64,000 nucleotides of DNA from NCBI GenBank assembly GCA_050304615.1, contig JBNLDW010000011.1, positions 496,001 through 560,000 of the forward strand. Reading direction: 5' to 3'. The DNA is from CBFDBF01 sp050304615 (GTDB lineage: Bacteria; Pseudomonadota; Gammaproteobacteria; Chromatiales; Chromatiaceae). Below, piece by piece: positions 8,268-17,091 of this stretch (its first letter is position 1; every line of letters begins with the position of its first letter). The position numbers and the translations under genes are program-made. The notes beneath the pieces are model-generated. The model had not been told where the DNA came from. It saw nothing but the letters and a program-made list of their open reading frames with translations, and searched no databases.

Positions 8268-9304
8268 GTAATTATGAGTGCAGCCCATCTATCGTTATAA
8301 GAACAAAAGCTAATAATAGTATAGGGTTCGGGCATATTGTCCGTTGTAATATTATTGCGCACGAGCTTATCAAAAGGAAATGGCGTGTATTTATTGCCAT
8401 GTGGGATGGATCTGTTTGGCGCGGTGATTATGATTCTGCTGGTATCAGCAAATTGATTATTCCTCCTGTAGTCGCAAATAATTCGAGAGAGGAGATTGAG
8501 TGGATTTATGGCCAAACAGGCAATGTCGAATGGATGCTAATTGATGATTATGAGTTGGCTGAAGAATATGAGCGATTTGCGTATTTTATGGCCAAAAATG
8601 TAGCGGTAATTGATGGTACATGTAGGAAGCACTATTGTGATTTATGGATTGATCCAATAGCCAGGCCGCAACATCTTAGGAGTGAGCTTAATTTGAAAGG
8701 TGGATGCACTCTCGAAGGTGAGGGGTATATACCGATAGACCCTGCATATTCTGAGCTTGGTCATATAAGCACAGCGCTTGTGGATAAAGGCTCGGTATCT
8801 ACATTGCTTGTGCATTTTGGGGGCGGAGATGGTGTGCATGAGCATGTTGAGATAATACTGAATGCCTTAGCAAAGGCCGGCTATGTAGGAGAAGTGATAC
8901 TGGTGGGAGCGGATGATGCTGTATGTGATGCGCACCGTAGTTATCCGTTCACTGTTACGATTATAGAATGGACCAATGAACTTGCCTCTGTGATGGCAAA
9001 GAGTGATGCTGCTATTGGCGCTAGCGGCATGGCTTCGTGGGAGCGTTGTGCCATAGGATTACCAGCTCTTGCGTTTAAGATTGCAGAGAACCAGGAGTAC
9101 GTTAATGATCGCATGGGTGGTTTTGGCGCGGCATTGGCTGTAAATAAATCTCCTAGCGATTGCGCTGAATCTGATCTTGTTGCGTTGATCAATACGCTTC
9201 TCACAGACACCAAAAAAAGAAATGAGATTAGAGAGTTGGGCAGAGCATTATGTGATGGTAACGGAGCAAAACGTATCGCAGATAAGCTTTGTGAATTAGC
9301 GTAA
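8264..9304 (+). CDS. pseG: UDP-sugar hydrolase PseG-like (UDP release step)
   Basis: PseG removes UDP from UDP-2,4-diacetamido-2,4,6-trideoxy-beta-L-altropyranose before the PEP condensation. The 346 residues form a GT-B-like fold related to MurG. GFGHIVRCNIIAHEL near residues 22-36 is the family GxGHxxRC motif. LIDDYELAEEY follows near residue 87. A C-terminal donor-binding part contains VHFGGGDG, GASGMASWERCAIGLP and FKIAENQ. The ATG overlaps the pseF stop. The family call is good, and the precise substrate follows from the neighbouring pseB and pseC. Confidence 0.82.
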   Translation: MSNYECSPSIVIRTKANNSIGFGHIVRCNIIAHELIKRKWRVFIAMWDGSVWRGDYDSAGISKLIIPPVVANNSREEIEWIYGQTGNVEWMLIDDYELAEEYERFAYFMAKNVAVIDGTCRKHYCDLWIDPIARPQHLRSELNLKGGCTLEGEGYIPIDPAYSELGHISTALVDKGSVSTLLVHFGGGDGVHEHVEIILNALAKAGYVGEVILVGADDAVCDAHRSYPFTVTIIEWTNELASVMAKSDAAIGASGMASWERCAIGLPALAFKIAENQEYVNDRMGGFGAALAVNKSPSDCAESDLVALINTLLTDTKKRNEIRELGRALCDGNGAKRIADKLCELA

Positions 9305-9338
9305 AGATGATGATTGCAGTGGAGAGAATATTAATCCC

Positions 9339-10337
9339 ATGACAGGTCCTGTGTATTTGCTAGCCAGCGAGCGTAGCGGAACTAACCTTTTGCGTCAGCG
9401 CCTTGCTGATCATCAGCTAACATTATGCTCTGTGCCTCCAGTGCATATCTTGCGAACATTGGGATATTGGACCCCAGTAATGGGCCCATTGCGAGATGAT
9501 GATAAATGGCGAGATATGATTAATTATGCATTGCGTTGTTGCTATGAGCGCCCAGTGCCTTGGGCTATTGAGCTTTGCGTGGACAGCGTGTTTCAGTCTT
9601 ACGACCAGGCGTTTGGCAAAGATCGGACGCTCATAAAGTTAACTCATCATTTATATAGTCTTTACGCAGAAAAGCAAGGCTATGAGTCATATTTTTGCAA
9701 AGATATATGGCTGTTCGATTTTGCACATGAGATAAAAGATGAAATACCAGATGCAAAGTTCATACATTTGTATCGCGATCCAAGAGATTATGTTGTAAGT
9801 CAAAGACAAAGACCATTTGGCATACAGTCGGTTAATAGACTTGCCAAGCAATGGGCGCATGAATGTGGCGAATCATTGCGCGTTAGCCACGCGTTTCGCA
9901 TAAAAAATGAAATCCTTTCTTTTAGTTACGAGTCATTCATCCAAGACGAAGAGAAGTATATCTCATTGATAATTGATGAGTTTAGTTTGCAGGAAGGTAT
10001 GTCGAACAATGAAAAGGAGGAATTTGATTTTCATGAATGGAAAAATATACACAAGAAAACTAAAAAAGATAATTATAACAGGTATAAAAAGCATCTAAGT
10101 AGTTCTCAAATAGAAATGATAGAGGGTATTTGTTGGCCTTTGATGAAGTATCTTGGCTATAGCACTGAGAATAATACGAGACCAAAGATTCTGTATCCCA
10201 GGTTGTTTTTAGAGTCACTTCTTTCCGGGGTGTCAGTCTATTTGCGTAGAAAATACCACACATATATTAAGAAGGACTCGATTAACCGAAAAGTAGCCCA
10301 TCCTTTGATACGTGAACTTGAAGAACGCTTCCGCTGA
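9339..10337 (+). CDS. Sulfotransferase-like protein (first of four)
   Basis: The 332-residue protein starts with LLASERSGTNLLRQRL, the 5'-phosphosulfate-binding loop of PAPS-dependent sulfotransferases. IHLYRDPRDYVVSQRQRP near residues 145-162 resembles the 3'-phosphate-binding strand. Such enzymes move sulfate from PAPS to hydroxyl groups of sugars or lipids in the cytoplasm. It follows the pse genes by 34 bases and is followed by another sulfotransferase-like gene after ten bases, so the two may modify the same unit. The acceptor is unknown. Confidence 0.72.
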   Translation: MTGPVYLLASERSGTNLLRQRLADHQLTLCSVPPVHILRTLGYWTPVMGPLRDDDKWRDMINYALRCCYERPVPWAIELCVDSVFQSYDQAFGKDRTLIKLTHHLYSLYAEKQGYESYFCKDIWLFDFAHEIKDEIPDAKFIHLYRDPRDYVVSQRQRPFGIQSVNRLAKQWAHECGESLRVSHAFRIKNEILSFSYESFIQDEEKYISLIIDEFSLQEGMSNNEKEEFDFHEWKNIHKKTKKDNYNRYKKHLSSSQIEMIEGICWPLMKYLGYSTENNTRPKILYPRLFLESLLSGVSVYLRRKYHTYIKKDSINRKVAHPLIRELEERFR

Positions 10338-10347
10338 TTATAGATAC

Positions 10348-11340
10348 ATGAATGATGAATTCATGCTCGAGTTAAATGATGCGTTGTTTGGCTTTGACGA
10401 GCAAAAGCATATTCGGCAATCCCCTGCGGCACCGGAATTACCGCTGGTGTTTATTGTTGGTCTTCCTCGGTCAGGCACAACTTTGTTATCTCAAATATTA
10501 ATTAGAGACGTGGGCTTGGGTTATATAAATAATTTTGTATCCAGATTTTGGAAAGTGCCTGCAACAGGGATACATTTGTACAATAATCTATGCGGTAAAA
10601 TTACTGAGGAATTGCCATATAGGTCAGACTATGGGCGTACAGATGGATTGGCTGGACCACATGAGTTCGGGTTTTATTGGAGACGATGGTTTGATTATAG
10701 TGACAGCCATTATGTTGGTATGGTTGATCTTGATGGCGATATAGCTGTCCAGCTTAAAAGATCTGTTGCATCTATTGAGCGTGCTCTTGGAAAGCCCATC
10801 ATGTTCAAAAATCTGGCTGCATGTGGCATGAACGCATATTGGTTATCGCAAATCTTTACGAATGCACACTTTATTGTGTGTAGGCGTAATTATGCGGATG
10901 TTGCTCATTCGTTACTGGAGGGACGCAAAGTAAGAGCCGGTGGAGTTGAAAAGTGGTTTTCTGTTAAGCCTCCTGAATACGAGAAGTTAATGCAGTTACA
11001 GCCGATTGATCAGGTCATTGGGCAGATATATTCAATAGATAAGCATGTTGTTGATCAGCTATCCAGTGTCGATAACAGCAGATGGGCGGTGTTAGATTAT
11101 GATTCACTGATTGATCATACAGAAGATGTTATTGAGTTCATCAAAAACATATATAAAAGCTGCGACTGTGAGCTTGAGCCAGCAGCACCAGATGCGCAGC
11201 CTGTTGTTGCTAAAAAGAACAAGTTAAAACTGAACGACAATAAAAGCTATGAGGAGCTGAGTAGCAAGATTCAGCTGCATGGAGGGGAAGAGGCTGTCAG
11301 GAAACAGCTACAGGATTGTGGAGCGATTAGTGTCATATAG
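10348..11340 (+). CDS. Sulfotransferase-like protein (second of four)
   Basis: VFIVGLPRSGTTLLSQIL near residues 34-51 is a clear 5'-phosphosulfate loop (PRSGTT). HFIVCRRNYADVAHSLLEG near residues 170-190 fits the 3'-phosphate-binding part. The ATG at 10348 is chosen because it lies just past the previous stop; an in-frame GTG at 10312 would overlap the upstream gene and add 12 residues. No strong ribosome site is seen for either. The protein is 330 residues and probably sulfates a glycan building block. A nucleoside-kinase-like P-loop protein is the less likely alternative. Confidence 0.72.
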   Translation: MNDEFMLELNDALFGFDEQKHIRQSPAAPELPLVFIVGLPRSGTTLLSQILIRDVGLGYINNFVSRFWKVPATGIHLYNNLCGKITEELPYRSDYGRTDGLAGPHEFGFYWRRWFDYSDSHYVGMVDLDGDIAVQLKRSVASIERALGKPIMFKNLAACGMNAYWLSQIFTNAHFIVCRRNYADVAHSLLEGRKVRAGGVEKWFSVKPPEYEKLMQLQPIDQVIGQIYSIDKHVVDQLSSVDNSRWAVLDYDSLIDHTEDVIEFIKNIYKSCDCELEPAAPDAQPVVAKKNKLKLNDNKSYEELSSKIQLHGGEEAVRKQLQDCGAISVI

Positions 11341-11382
11341 GGTAGCCGTAAATAAAATCTATATGAATTATCTGAGAAAGCT

Positions 11383-12078
11383 ATGCGTATTGGGATAATG
11401 CAGCCTACATATTTGCCGTGGTCAGGTTATTTCAATTTGATCGATAAGGTTGATGTATTCGTTTTTCTTGATGATGTGCAATTTCAGCGTGGTAGCTGGC
11501 ATGCAAGGAATCAAATAGTAGTTAATGGGGCTAAAAAATATATTACTGTCCCAACGCGTAGAACAGGGTTAAATGAGAAAATCAAAGATGTGGTGATAAA
11601 TGATCTAAATAATTGGAGGAATAGTCATTTGTCTGTTATCCGTCAATCATATCGTCATGCACCGTACATTGATGACGTAATGGAGGTAATAGAGCCTTGT
11701 ATTTCTGATGCAAGGTATGAGCTGTTATCTGACCTTAATGTTAACTTAATACAAAATATATCCAAAATGCTTGGTCTATATGCCGACTTTAAGCTGGCAA
11801 GTGATCTTTCATGTGGAGGGAAGCGCACTGAGCATTTGATTGAAATATTTGCAGCAGTAGGCGCTACTCAGTACTTATCTCCAGAGGGAGCTAGAGAGTA
11901 TCTTGTAGACGATGGGTTTAGCGAAAAAACTGATGTCGAGTTGATTTTCCAAGAATTCAGTGCCCCTGCATACCAGCAGGTGGGAGGGGATGGATTTATC
12001 AGTCATCTGTCGATCGTTGATGTTATTGCATCTATAGGAGTGGATGCGGCGCGTGAGTATGTAAAAAGTAATCATTAG
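11383..12078 (+). CDS. WbqC-like family protein
   Basis: The N-terminus MRIGIMQPTYLPWSGYF, followed by DVFVFLDDVQFQRGSWHARN and ITVPTRR, matches the WbqC-like family found in O-antigen and other polysaccharide loci. The fold resembles an adenine-nucleotide alpha-hydrolase-like Rossmann protein, with no membrane segment in the 231 residues. The biochemical role of the family is not settled, though it is often linked to decorating an aminosugar. It sits between sulfotransferase genes and pseI, which supports a role in finishing the same sugar. Confidence 0.78.
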   Translation: MRIGIMQPTYLPWSGYFNLIDKVDVFVFLDDVQFQRGSWHARNQIVVNGAKKYITVPTRRTGLNEKIKDVVINDLNNWRNSHLSVIRQSYRHAPYIDDVMEVIEPCISDARYELLSDLNVNLIQNISKMLGLYADFKLASDLSCGGKRTEHLIEIFAAVGATQYLSPEGAREYLVDDGFSEKTDVELIFQEFSAPAYQQVGGDGFISHLSIVDVIASIGVDAAREYVKSNH

Positions 12079-12203
12079 GAGTGCTGGTGCACAAATACCC
12101 ATGCGCATGAAAATCCAGAGGATTGCCTGAGTGCATATTAATATGGGTTTTTTGATGTTGGTAATGTTGTTATGAGAAGAGAATATATATAGGGTTTTTT
12201 AAT

Positions 12204-13268
12204 GTGAGATATATCGAAATCAATGGACGAAAGATTGGTTCAGCTTTCCCACCTTACATCGTTGCTGAATTATCGGCCAATCATAGTGGCGATCTCTCTA
12301 ATGCAAAGAAATTAATACTTGCTGCAAAAGAAGCGAATGCCAGCGCTGTAAAAATACAGACGTACAAGCCTGAAACAATAACAATGGATAATATCAGGCC
12401 GGAGTTCATGATAACCCAGGGCCCGCGTTCAGGTATGACTTTGTTCGAGTTGTACTCGCAAGGAAGTACGCCATGGGAATGGCATGAGGAGCTTTTTCAA
12501 TATGCTAAAGATATAGGTATTACGATATTCTCATCGCCGTTTGATATTACTGCTTTAGAATTGCTTGAATCATTGGATTGCTGCGCATACAAAATAGCGT
12601 CTTTTGAGCTTGTGGATTTACCACTCATTCGTGCGGTTGCCTCGACAGGCAAGCCTGTCATCATGTCAACAGGGTTAGCAGATGTTGATGAAATATTAGA
12701 GGCTATCGCGGTTGCCAAAGATGAAGGCAATAAGGATCTTATTGTCTTGCACTGCGTTTCAGGTTATCCAACTCCTGTACGAGAGGCAAACATTAGAACA
12801 ATCTCTGACCTTAACGAGAGAACAGGATGTATTGTAGGTTTGTCAGATCATACGGTTACTACAGATACTGCTGTCGCAGCCGTAGCATTGGGCGCATCGT
12901 TTATCGAAAAGCATTTTAAGCTTGCGGATGATGAAAGTGGTCTGGATGCTTCATTTTCACTTGATCCCGGTTCATTCAAGGAATTAGTGCATCAGGCGGA
13001 TCAGGTATGGCAGTCCCTCGGAGAGATTGATTACAGTGTTAAACCAAGTGAGAGTTATACCTACCGTTTACGACGTTCTCTGTATGCGGATAGGGATATT
13101 GAGGCTGGCGAATTGGTAGGTGCGGATGGTGTAAGGTCAATAAGACCAAGTAATGGGTTGGCGCCAAAACACTATGACACAGTGATAATGATGAGGGCGC
13201 GCGATAGAATCAAGAAGGGTACACCATTAAATTGGGATTTATTGATTGCACCCCATAAGGATGCTTGA
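12204..13268 (+). CDS. pseI: Pseudaminic acid synthase, PseI
   Basis: PseI condenses the 2,4-diacetamido-trideoxyhexose from PseG with phosphoenolpyruvate to give pseudaminic acid. The 354-residue protein shows YIVAELSANHSGDLSNAK near residues 18-35 and VKIQTYKPETITMD. SDHT near 214 and IEKHFKL near 236 carry the two metal-binding histidines. A C-terminal SAF domain contains RRSLYADRDIEAGE. The GTG start is read because the overlapping ATG is followed by a stop. It lies five genes downstream of pseG, so the pse pathway is interrupted by sulfotransferase and WbqC-like genes. Confidence 0.9.
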   Translation: MRYIEINGRKIGSAFPPYIVAELSANHSGDLSNAKKLILAAKEANASAVKIQTYKPETITMDNIRPEFMITQGPRSGMTLFELYSQGSTPWEWHEELFQYAKDIGITIFSSPFDITALELLESLDCCAYKIASFELVDLPLIRAVASTGKPVIMSTGLADVDEILEAIAVAKDEGNKDLIVLHCVSGYPTPVREANIRTISDLNERTGCIVGLSDHTVTTDTAVAAVALGASFIEKHFKLADDESGLDASFSLDPGSFKELVHQADQVWQSLGEIDYSVKPSESYTYRLRRSLYADRDIEAGELVGADGVRSIRPSNGLAPKHYDTVIMMRARDRIKKGTPLNWDLLIAPHKDA

Positions 13269-15132
13269 TGCGATGAGGCGCCACTACTATTTTGGGATGT
13301 CAAGGCTGCAGAAGCATGTTGCTGCCTTAAATTCATTTGCGTCTGATGTTTATGTCTGGAAGCATGAGCAATCGATTAAGTTAGGCAGCAGGATTAATAT
13401 TTTGCCAGCCCATGAGTTGTTGACTCGAGACGAGTTGGTCACGTTGGAGGAAGAGATCCATAAGAAGTGGAATAATGAAATTTACTGCTATGCGTCTAGT
13501 AGAATTGACAAGCTTTTCAGAATAAATAAATCTAGTCTAGACTATCGAAAAAACATTTTGCAGATATTTGCAATCACACTGGGCTCATTCTTGGTGTTTA
13601 CTGAGGCCGTAAAGCGGCATGCGGAGAAAGAAGGCTGCGTTGATTATTGTATATATGCACCGCCATTATTGCATGAGGTGTTGGGAGCATCTTATATTGG
13701 CGTCATGGCTGATACAGATAAAATTAAGTCCTCAAGACTCTGGTCGATGGTGTCTGTCTTGCAAGAAAAGTGGGTGTCTGCTCTATTCGCATTGCGTGAA
13801 ATTTACCAGATTGCATCATTCAGTAAATATTCGGGAAAAAAATTATCTGAAATTACTGCACTATGGACTGGCATAAGTCCTCAGGAGGTTCCTAGTTCGG
13901 ATGGTTCTTTAGATTGTACATGGGCTGTTAAGTACGGCATTTGTAATAATAATGTTCTTTATATACTGCCAACAGGATCATTAGATCAGGACAAGAGATC
14001 TTATCTTGAAGAGCAAGATACATCTTTCGTGACAGCTGATCAGATTTATAGTGTTGTGCCATTGGGGGAAAGATTCAGGATACTGTTGAATATGGTTATG
14101 TATCTACTGTTTATTATCGCTCCGCATAAAAGCATCTTGCCCGTTTATTTATATAGATTTCATACCCGCGCGATACCATGGATTGAATTGGCAAAAAGAA
14201 CTGCCGCGAGATGCTACATTACATCGACAAGCTATTCGTGGCCAGAGAAACCAGAAGTGTCAGCACTCAATCTAATGGGAGTGCGTACTATTACATGGGC
14301 TTATAGTGCTAATTCGTTGCGTTTCTCACCTGATTCGCCGGAGCTTAAAGGGTTGAAGATCCAGCGTAGCGTGCTTTCCACATCAGAATTCTGGGTTTGG
14401 AATAAATCCTATAAAGATATGCTGATTAATTGTAACGTCGAAGGGGATGCTCGTACTACTGAGATAAAGGTTATTGGCCCTATGATGTGCGGCGATATTT
14501 CCTTGGTAACAGAAAGTAAAGAATATGCACGTAAAAAACTTGGGCTCAAAGAAGATGGGATTTATATATCGGTATTTGATTTACCAATATTGTCTAGTCA
14601 ATGGCAATTAGAAGCATCATCAGTACCTAGGACGCGTAGTGAAGAGTATGGAGAAAAGTTCTATGAGGGTATATGCGGGCTGATTGATGAGTTTCATGAT
14701 ATCAACATACTGGTTAAACCCAAAAGACTCAACAAGGCGTATACCATCCCCCAGGCATTATATAAGCTTAAGGATAAGGCAAAAGAGCGTGATGCTCCTG
14801 GTGGGGTGATAGAAATACATCCTTATGTGGATCCTTATTTGCCTATTGTCGCATCTGATATATGTATATCAATGCCATTTTCTTCACCAGTGCTTGTGGC
14901 ACATTCTATGAAAAGATGTGGGATTTATTATGACCCAGACGGGTTAGCGAAACATCCAACTGAACCAGAATATCGTAACATCCTTATTCATACTCCTGAG
15001 CACTTGATTAGAGTTATAGGGCAAAAGATTTCATCAGGTTTAGAGCAGAATGATAGTCATCTTAAAAGAGCCATGCCTCCAGCAAATGCCTATTCATTAT
15101 TACGCCATGCTATGGAAGACTGTTGTGCATGA
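13261..15132 (+). CDS. Large GT-B-like surface polysaccharide protein of unknown specificity
   Basis: This 623-residue soluble protein overlaps the pseI stop by eight bases (an ATG at 13273 is an alternative start). I do not recognise a named family. Its C-terminal third has VKPKRLN, then IEIHPYVDPYLPIVASDICISMPFSS near residues 523-548, and a closing strand with YYDPDG. This resembles the nucleotide-sugar half of GT-B glycosyltransferases or capsule-type transferases. The N-terminal half has no clear motif. A glycosyltransferase for pseudaminic acid, or one that sees the CMP-linked donor, is an inference from pseI lying immediately upstream. Confidence 0.5.
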   Translation: MLDAMRRHYYFGMSRLQKHVAALNSFASDVYVWKHEQSIKLGSRINILPAHELLTRDELVTLEEEIHKKWNNEIYCYASSRIDKLFRINKSSLDYRKNILQIFAITLGSFLVFTEAVKRHAEKEGCVDYCIYAPPLLHEVLGASYIGVMADTDKIKSSRLWSMVSVLQEKWVSALFALREIYQIASFSKYSGKKLSEITALWTGISPQEVPSSDGSLDCTWAVKYGICNNNVLYILPTGSLDQDKRSYLEEQDTSFVTADQIYSVVPLGERFRILLNMVMYLLFIIAPHKSILPVYLYRFHTRAIPWIELAKRTAARCYITSTSYSWPEKPEVSALNLMGVRTITWAYSANSLRFSPDSPELKGLKIQRSVLSTSEFWVWNKSYKDMLINCNVEGDARTTEIKVIGPMMCGDISLVTESKEYARKKLGLKEDGIYISVFDLPILSSQWQLEASSVPRTRSEEYGEKFYEGICGLIDEFHDINILVKPKRLNKAYTIPQALYKLKDKAKERDAPGGVIEIHPYVDPYLPIVASDICISMPFSSPVLVAHSMKRCGIYYDPDGLAKHPTEPEYRNILIHTPEHLIRVIGQKISSGLEQNDSHLKRAMPPANAYSLLRHAMEDCCA

Positions 15133-15158
15133 GGTATTTAAAATAGCTTTGTGAGTAG

Positions 15159-15806
15159 TTAATGTCGACGGAAATAATCTACTTCTCGATGTTTGATGGT
15201 CAGATTAGGCGACGAGCCAAAAACAATTGAACAGTCTGGGATATTGGTGTCTTTGATGTAAGTATTGGCTGAGATAATTACATTGCTGCCTATACGGCTA
15301 TCTCCTAAAATTTTACTACCAGAAGTCATTCTGACATTTTCACCTATGATTGGATATATGCCTTTATTGTTTCCAACAGTGCATCCTTGAGAAAACGAAA
15401 AATAGTTGCTAAATGTTGCTCTCCCAATAACGCTGCCAACTGGATGGTCTAGAAAAAATATGTCTGGCATTTCTACCTCGTAAAAGAGATCTAGTCCATT
15501 TAGTGTTTTATTTAAATAATAGACTCGGTCAGCTAGCGAACGTGATTCGTTATCTGTATAAATCTCCCTAGACAGATAATAGAGAAAAATGGAATATTGG
15601 CCGCTATGGAAGGGGTTGAAATATACCTCTCCGTCTTTGCGATAGTATTTATTATGTGAATGTTTGAAGCAATAAGCGCAACGTTTTAAGGTGGCATCGA
15701 AGCATGATTCTAATATGTTGGTTTCATTAAGATCAAGAACAAAATTGTTGCTTAGTTGATTTGCAACAAGTTGAATGATTTCGTCATGCGGCATATCTGT
15801 GTGCAT
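15159..15806 (-). CDS. Left-handed beta-helix (hexapeptide) acetyltransferase, CysE-like
   Basis: The 215-residue protein has an alpha-helical N-terminus, then hexapeptide repeats from about residue 120: GSVIGRATFSNYFSFSQGCTVG, IIGENVRMTSGSKILG and SRIGSNVIISANTYI. This is the layout of serine O-acetyltransferase-like enzymes that use acetyl-CoA. It is the only leftward gene inside the locus and is divergent from the methyltransferase at 16044. It could be the missing acetyltransferase of the amino-sugar pathway, but PseH belongs to a different (GNAT) fold, so O-acetylation of the glycan is at least as likely. Confidence 0.7.
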   Translation of the reverse strand: MHTDMPHDEIIQLVANQLSNNFVLDLNETNILESCFDATLKRCAYCFKHSHNKYYRKDGEVYFNPFHSGQYSIFLYYLSREIYTDNESRSLADRVYYLNKTLNGLDLFYEVEMPDIFFLDHPVGSVIGRATFSNYFSFSQGCTVGNNKGIYPIIGENVRMTSGSKILGDSRIGSNVIISANTYIKDTNIPDCSIVFGSSPNLTIKHREVDYFRRH

Positions 15807-15933
15807 TATGTGTACCTCGTGAACGGCTTCTGTTCTCGATACTGCTCAGGCGGTATCAATAGGATAGTGTAAATAAAATAACAAAACTACTATTATTGCA
15901 TGGTTTGAAGATAAATAGTTTGAGGGTGATGTT

Positions 15934-16008
15934 GCGGTAGCCCCTGTTTTACTTGCGGATCTAGGTTTATGGTTGCATGGTTGATGTGGAGTGGATGGCG
16001 GTAGTACG
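15934..16008 (+). promoter_or_regulatory. Leader with two ops-like elements before the methyltransferase gene
   Basis: Two copies of GCGGTAG lie in this leader. GCGGTAGC at 15934-15941 matches eight consecutive ops positions and is followed by CCCTGTTTTA. GGCGGTAGTACG at 15997-16008 differs from the degenerate GGCGGTAGNNTG at one position. A weak promoter (TGTAAA, 17 bases, TATTAT at 15891-15896) would start near 15903, about 31 bases before the first copy, nearly the spacing seen at 2770. Intragenic repeats cannot explain it because the stretch is non-coding. Confidence 0.5.
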
Positions 16009-16043
16009 GCTAGGCTGCTGAATAATGGCAATTAGGAGTGGGT

Positions 16044-16931
16044 ATGTTGTTTAAAATCTTACACAAATTATCTGAATATGTTTGTTGGTTGTTAGTGCCT
16101 CCATACTTCTGGGCGAATCGTTGGGTTAATCACAATAAATTTCTTCTTGCAACCCGGTCGTCAGGGCTTGGCGGAGCTAATCCGTTAGCTTTACCATTTG
16201 TATTAATTGTTGTTGGCTTAAAGCGTTTTAAGACAGTGTTTCAATTGAGTTTTGCCGATTACGCATTATCAAGGTATCAGGTTTTTATTACTTCTCATTA
16301 TTCTGAGGGAGGGTTTGCGCATAAAAAGTTAGTGGGATTGAGTGCGGAAGAAAAAAGAGAGCGCTACATGCGGGGGGTTTCTCGACTCAGAGTTTACGTA
16401 GAGCAAAATCCAGAAATTGTTAATTTTCAGGATGGCGATTGCTTTTTGGATTTGGGTTGTGGTAGCGGGCAAAATATACGCTATTTGAGTGATACTTATC
16501 CTAATTCAGAAATCCTTGGGTTTGATTTTAATCGGGCATTAATAGATATTATTCAGAGTGCAGAAAGAAACCCAAATGTAAAAGTCGAGGTCGGTAGTTT
16601 TGTGGATATGGATTACTTGCATAGCTATTCAGATGATTGCGTTGATTGGGCAATAATGTCATATACCATGGGTTTTATAGCCAGTGATTCAGCAGAATCT
16701 ACTATTGAGCTACGCAAAAATATTGTAAATCAGTGTGCTCGAATATCCAGAAAAGGGGTTTTAGTTCTTACTAGGGCGCCGGAGCCAGGATTTCAGGTAG
16801 AGATTGAAAACAATACTAGATGTTTTATTCGCACAGACTATGGGCGTTTCTTCGAAGATCTGTCAGAAGGAGAGTTTTGTGCGCTACGTTCTGAATATGG
16901 GTGGGCGTATTGTTGGCTTAATAGAAGCTGA
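16044..16931 (+). CDS. Class I SAM-dependent methyltransferase
   Basis: From the ATG at 16044 the protein has 295 residues. TAGGAG ends six bases before this start, which is why it is preferred over the in-frame GTG at 16038. Motif I appears as FLDLGCGSGQNIRYL near residues 134-148, followed by an acidic strand ending in GFDFN and a VDWAIMSYTMGF strand near 200. The hydrophobic N-terminal helix (about 15-30) may touch the membrane. It probably methylates a sugar or glycan in this locus. It has its own leader with ops-like elements, so it may open a second transcription unit. Confidence 0.75.
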   Translation: MLFKILHKLSEYVCWLLVPPYFWANRWVNHNKFLLATRSSGLGGANPLALPFVLIVVGLKRFKTVFQLSFADYALSRYQVFITSHYSEGGFAHKKLVGLSAEEKRERYMRGVSRLRVYVEQNPEIVNFQDGDCFLDLGCGSGQNIRYLSDTYPNSEILGFDFNRALIDIIQSAERNPNVKVEVGSFVDMDYLHSYSDDCVDWAIMSYTMGFIASDSAESTIELRKNIVNQCARISRKGVLVLTRAPEPGFQVEIENNTRCFIRTDYGRFFEDLSEGEFCALRSEYGWAYCWLNRS

Positions 16932-17091
16932 GATTGAATTATTACCTCGGCCAGTCACTGATTACTTATAATTATTGTGAAAATACAGTTTTGTATAATA
17001 GTTAAACATAATGCTTTGTTGCGATTCATGCAGTTTACGCTTAAATGGGGAATTACCGAGTGCTCATGTTGATATTTAGGCAGCAAGATTT

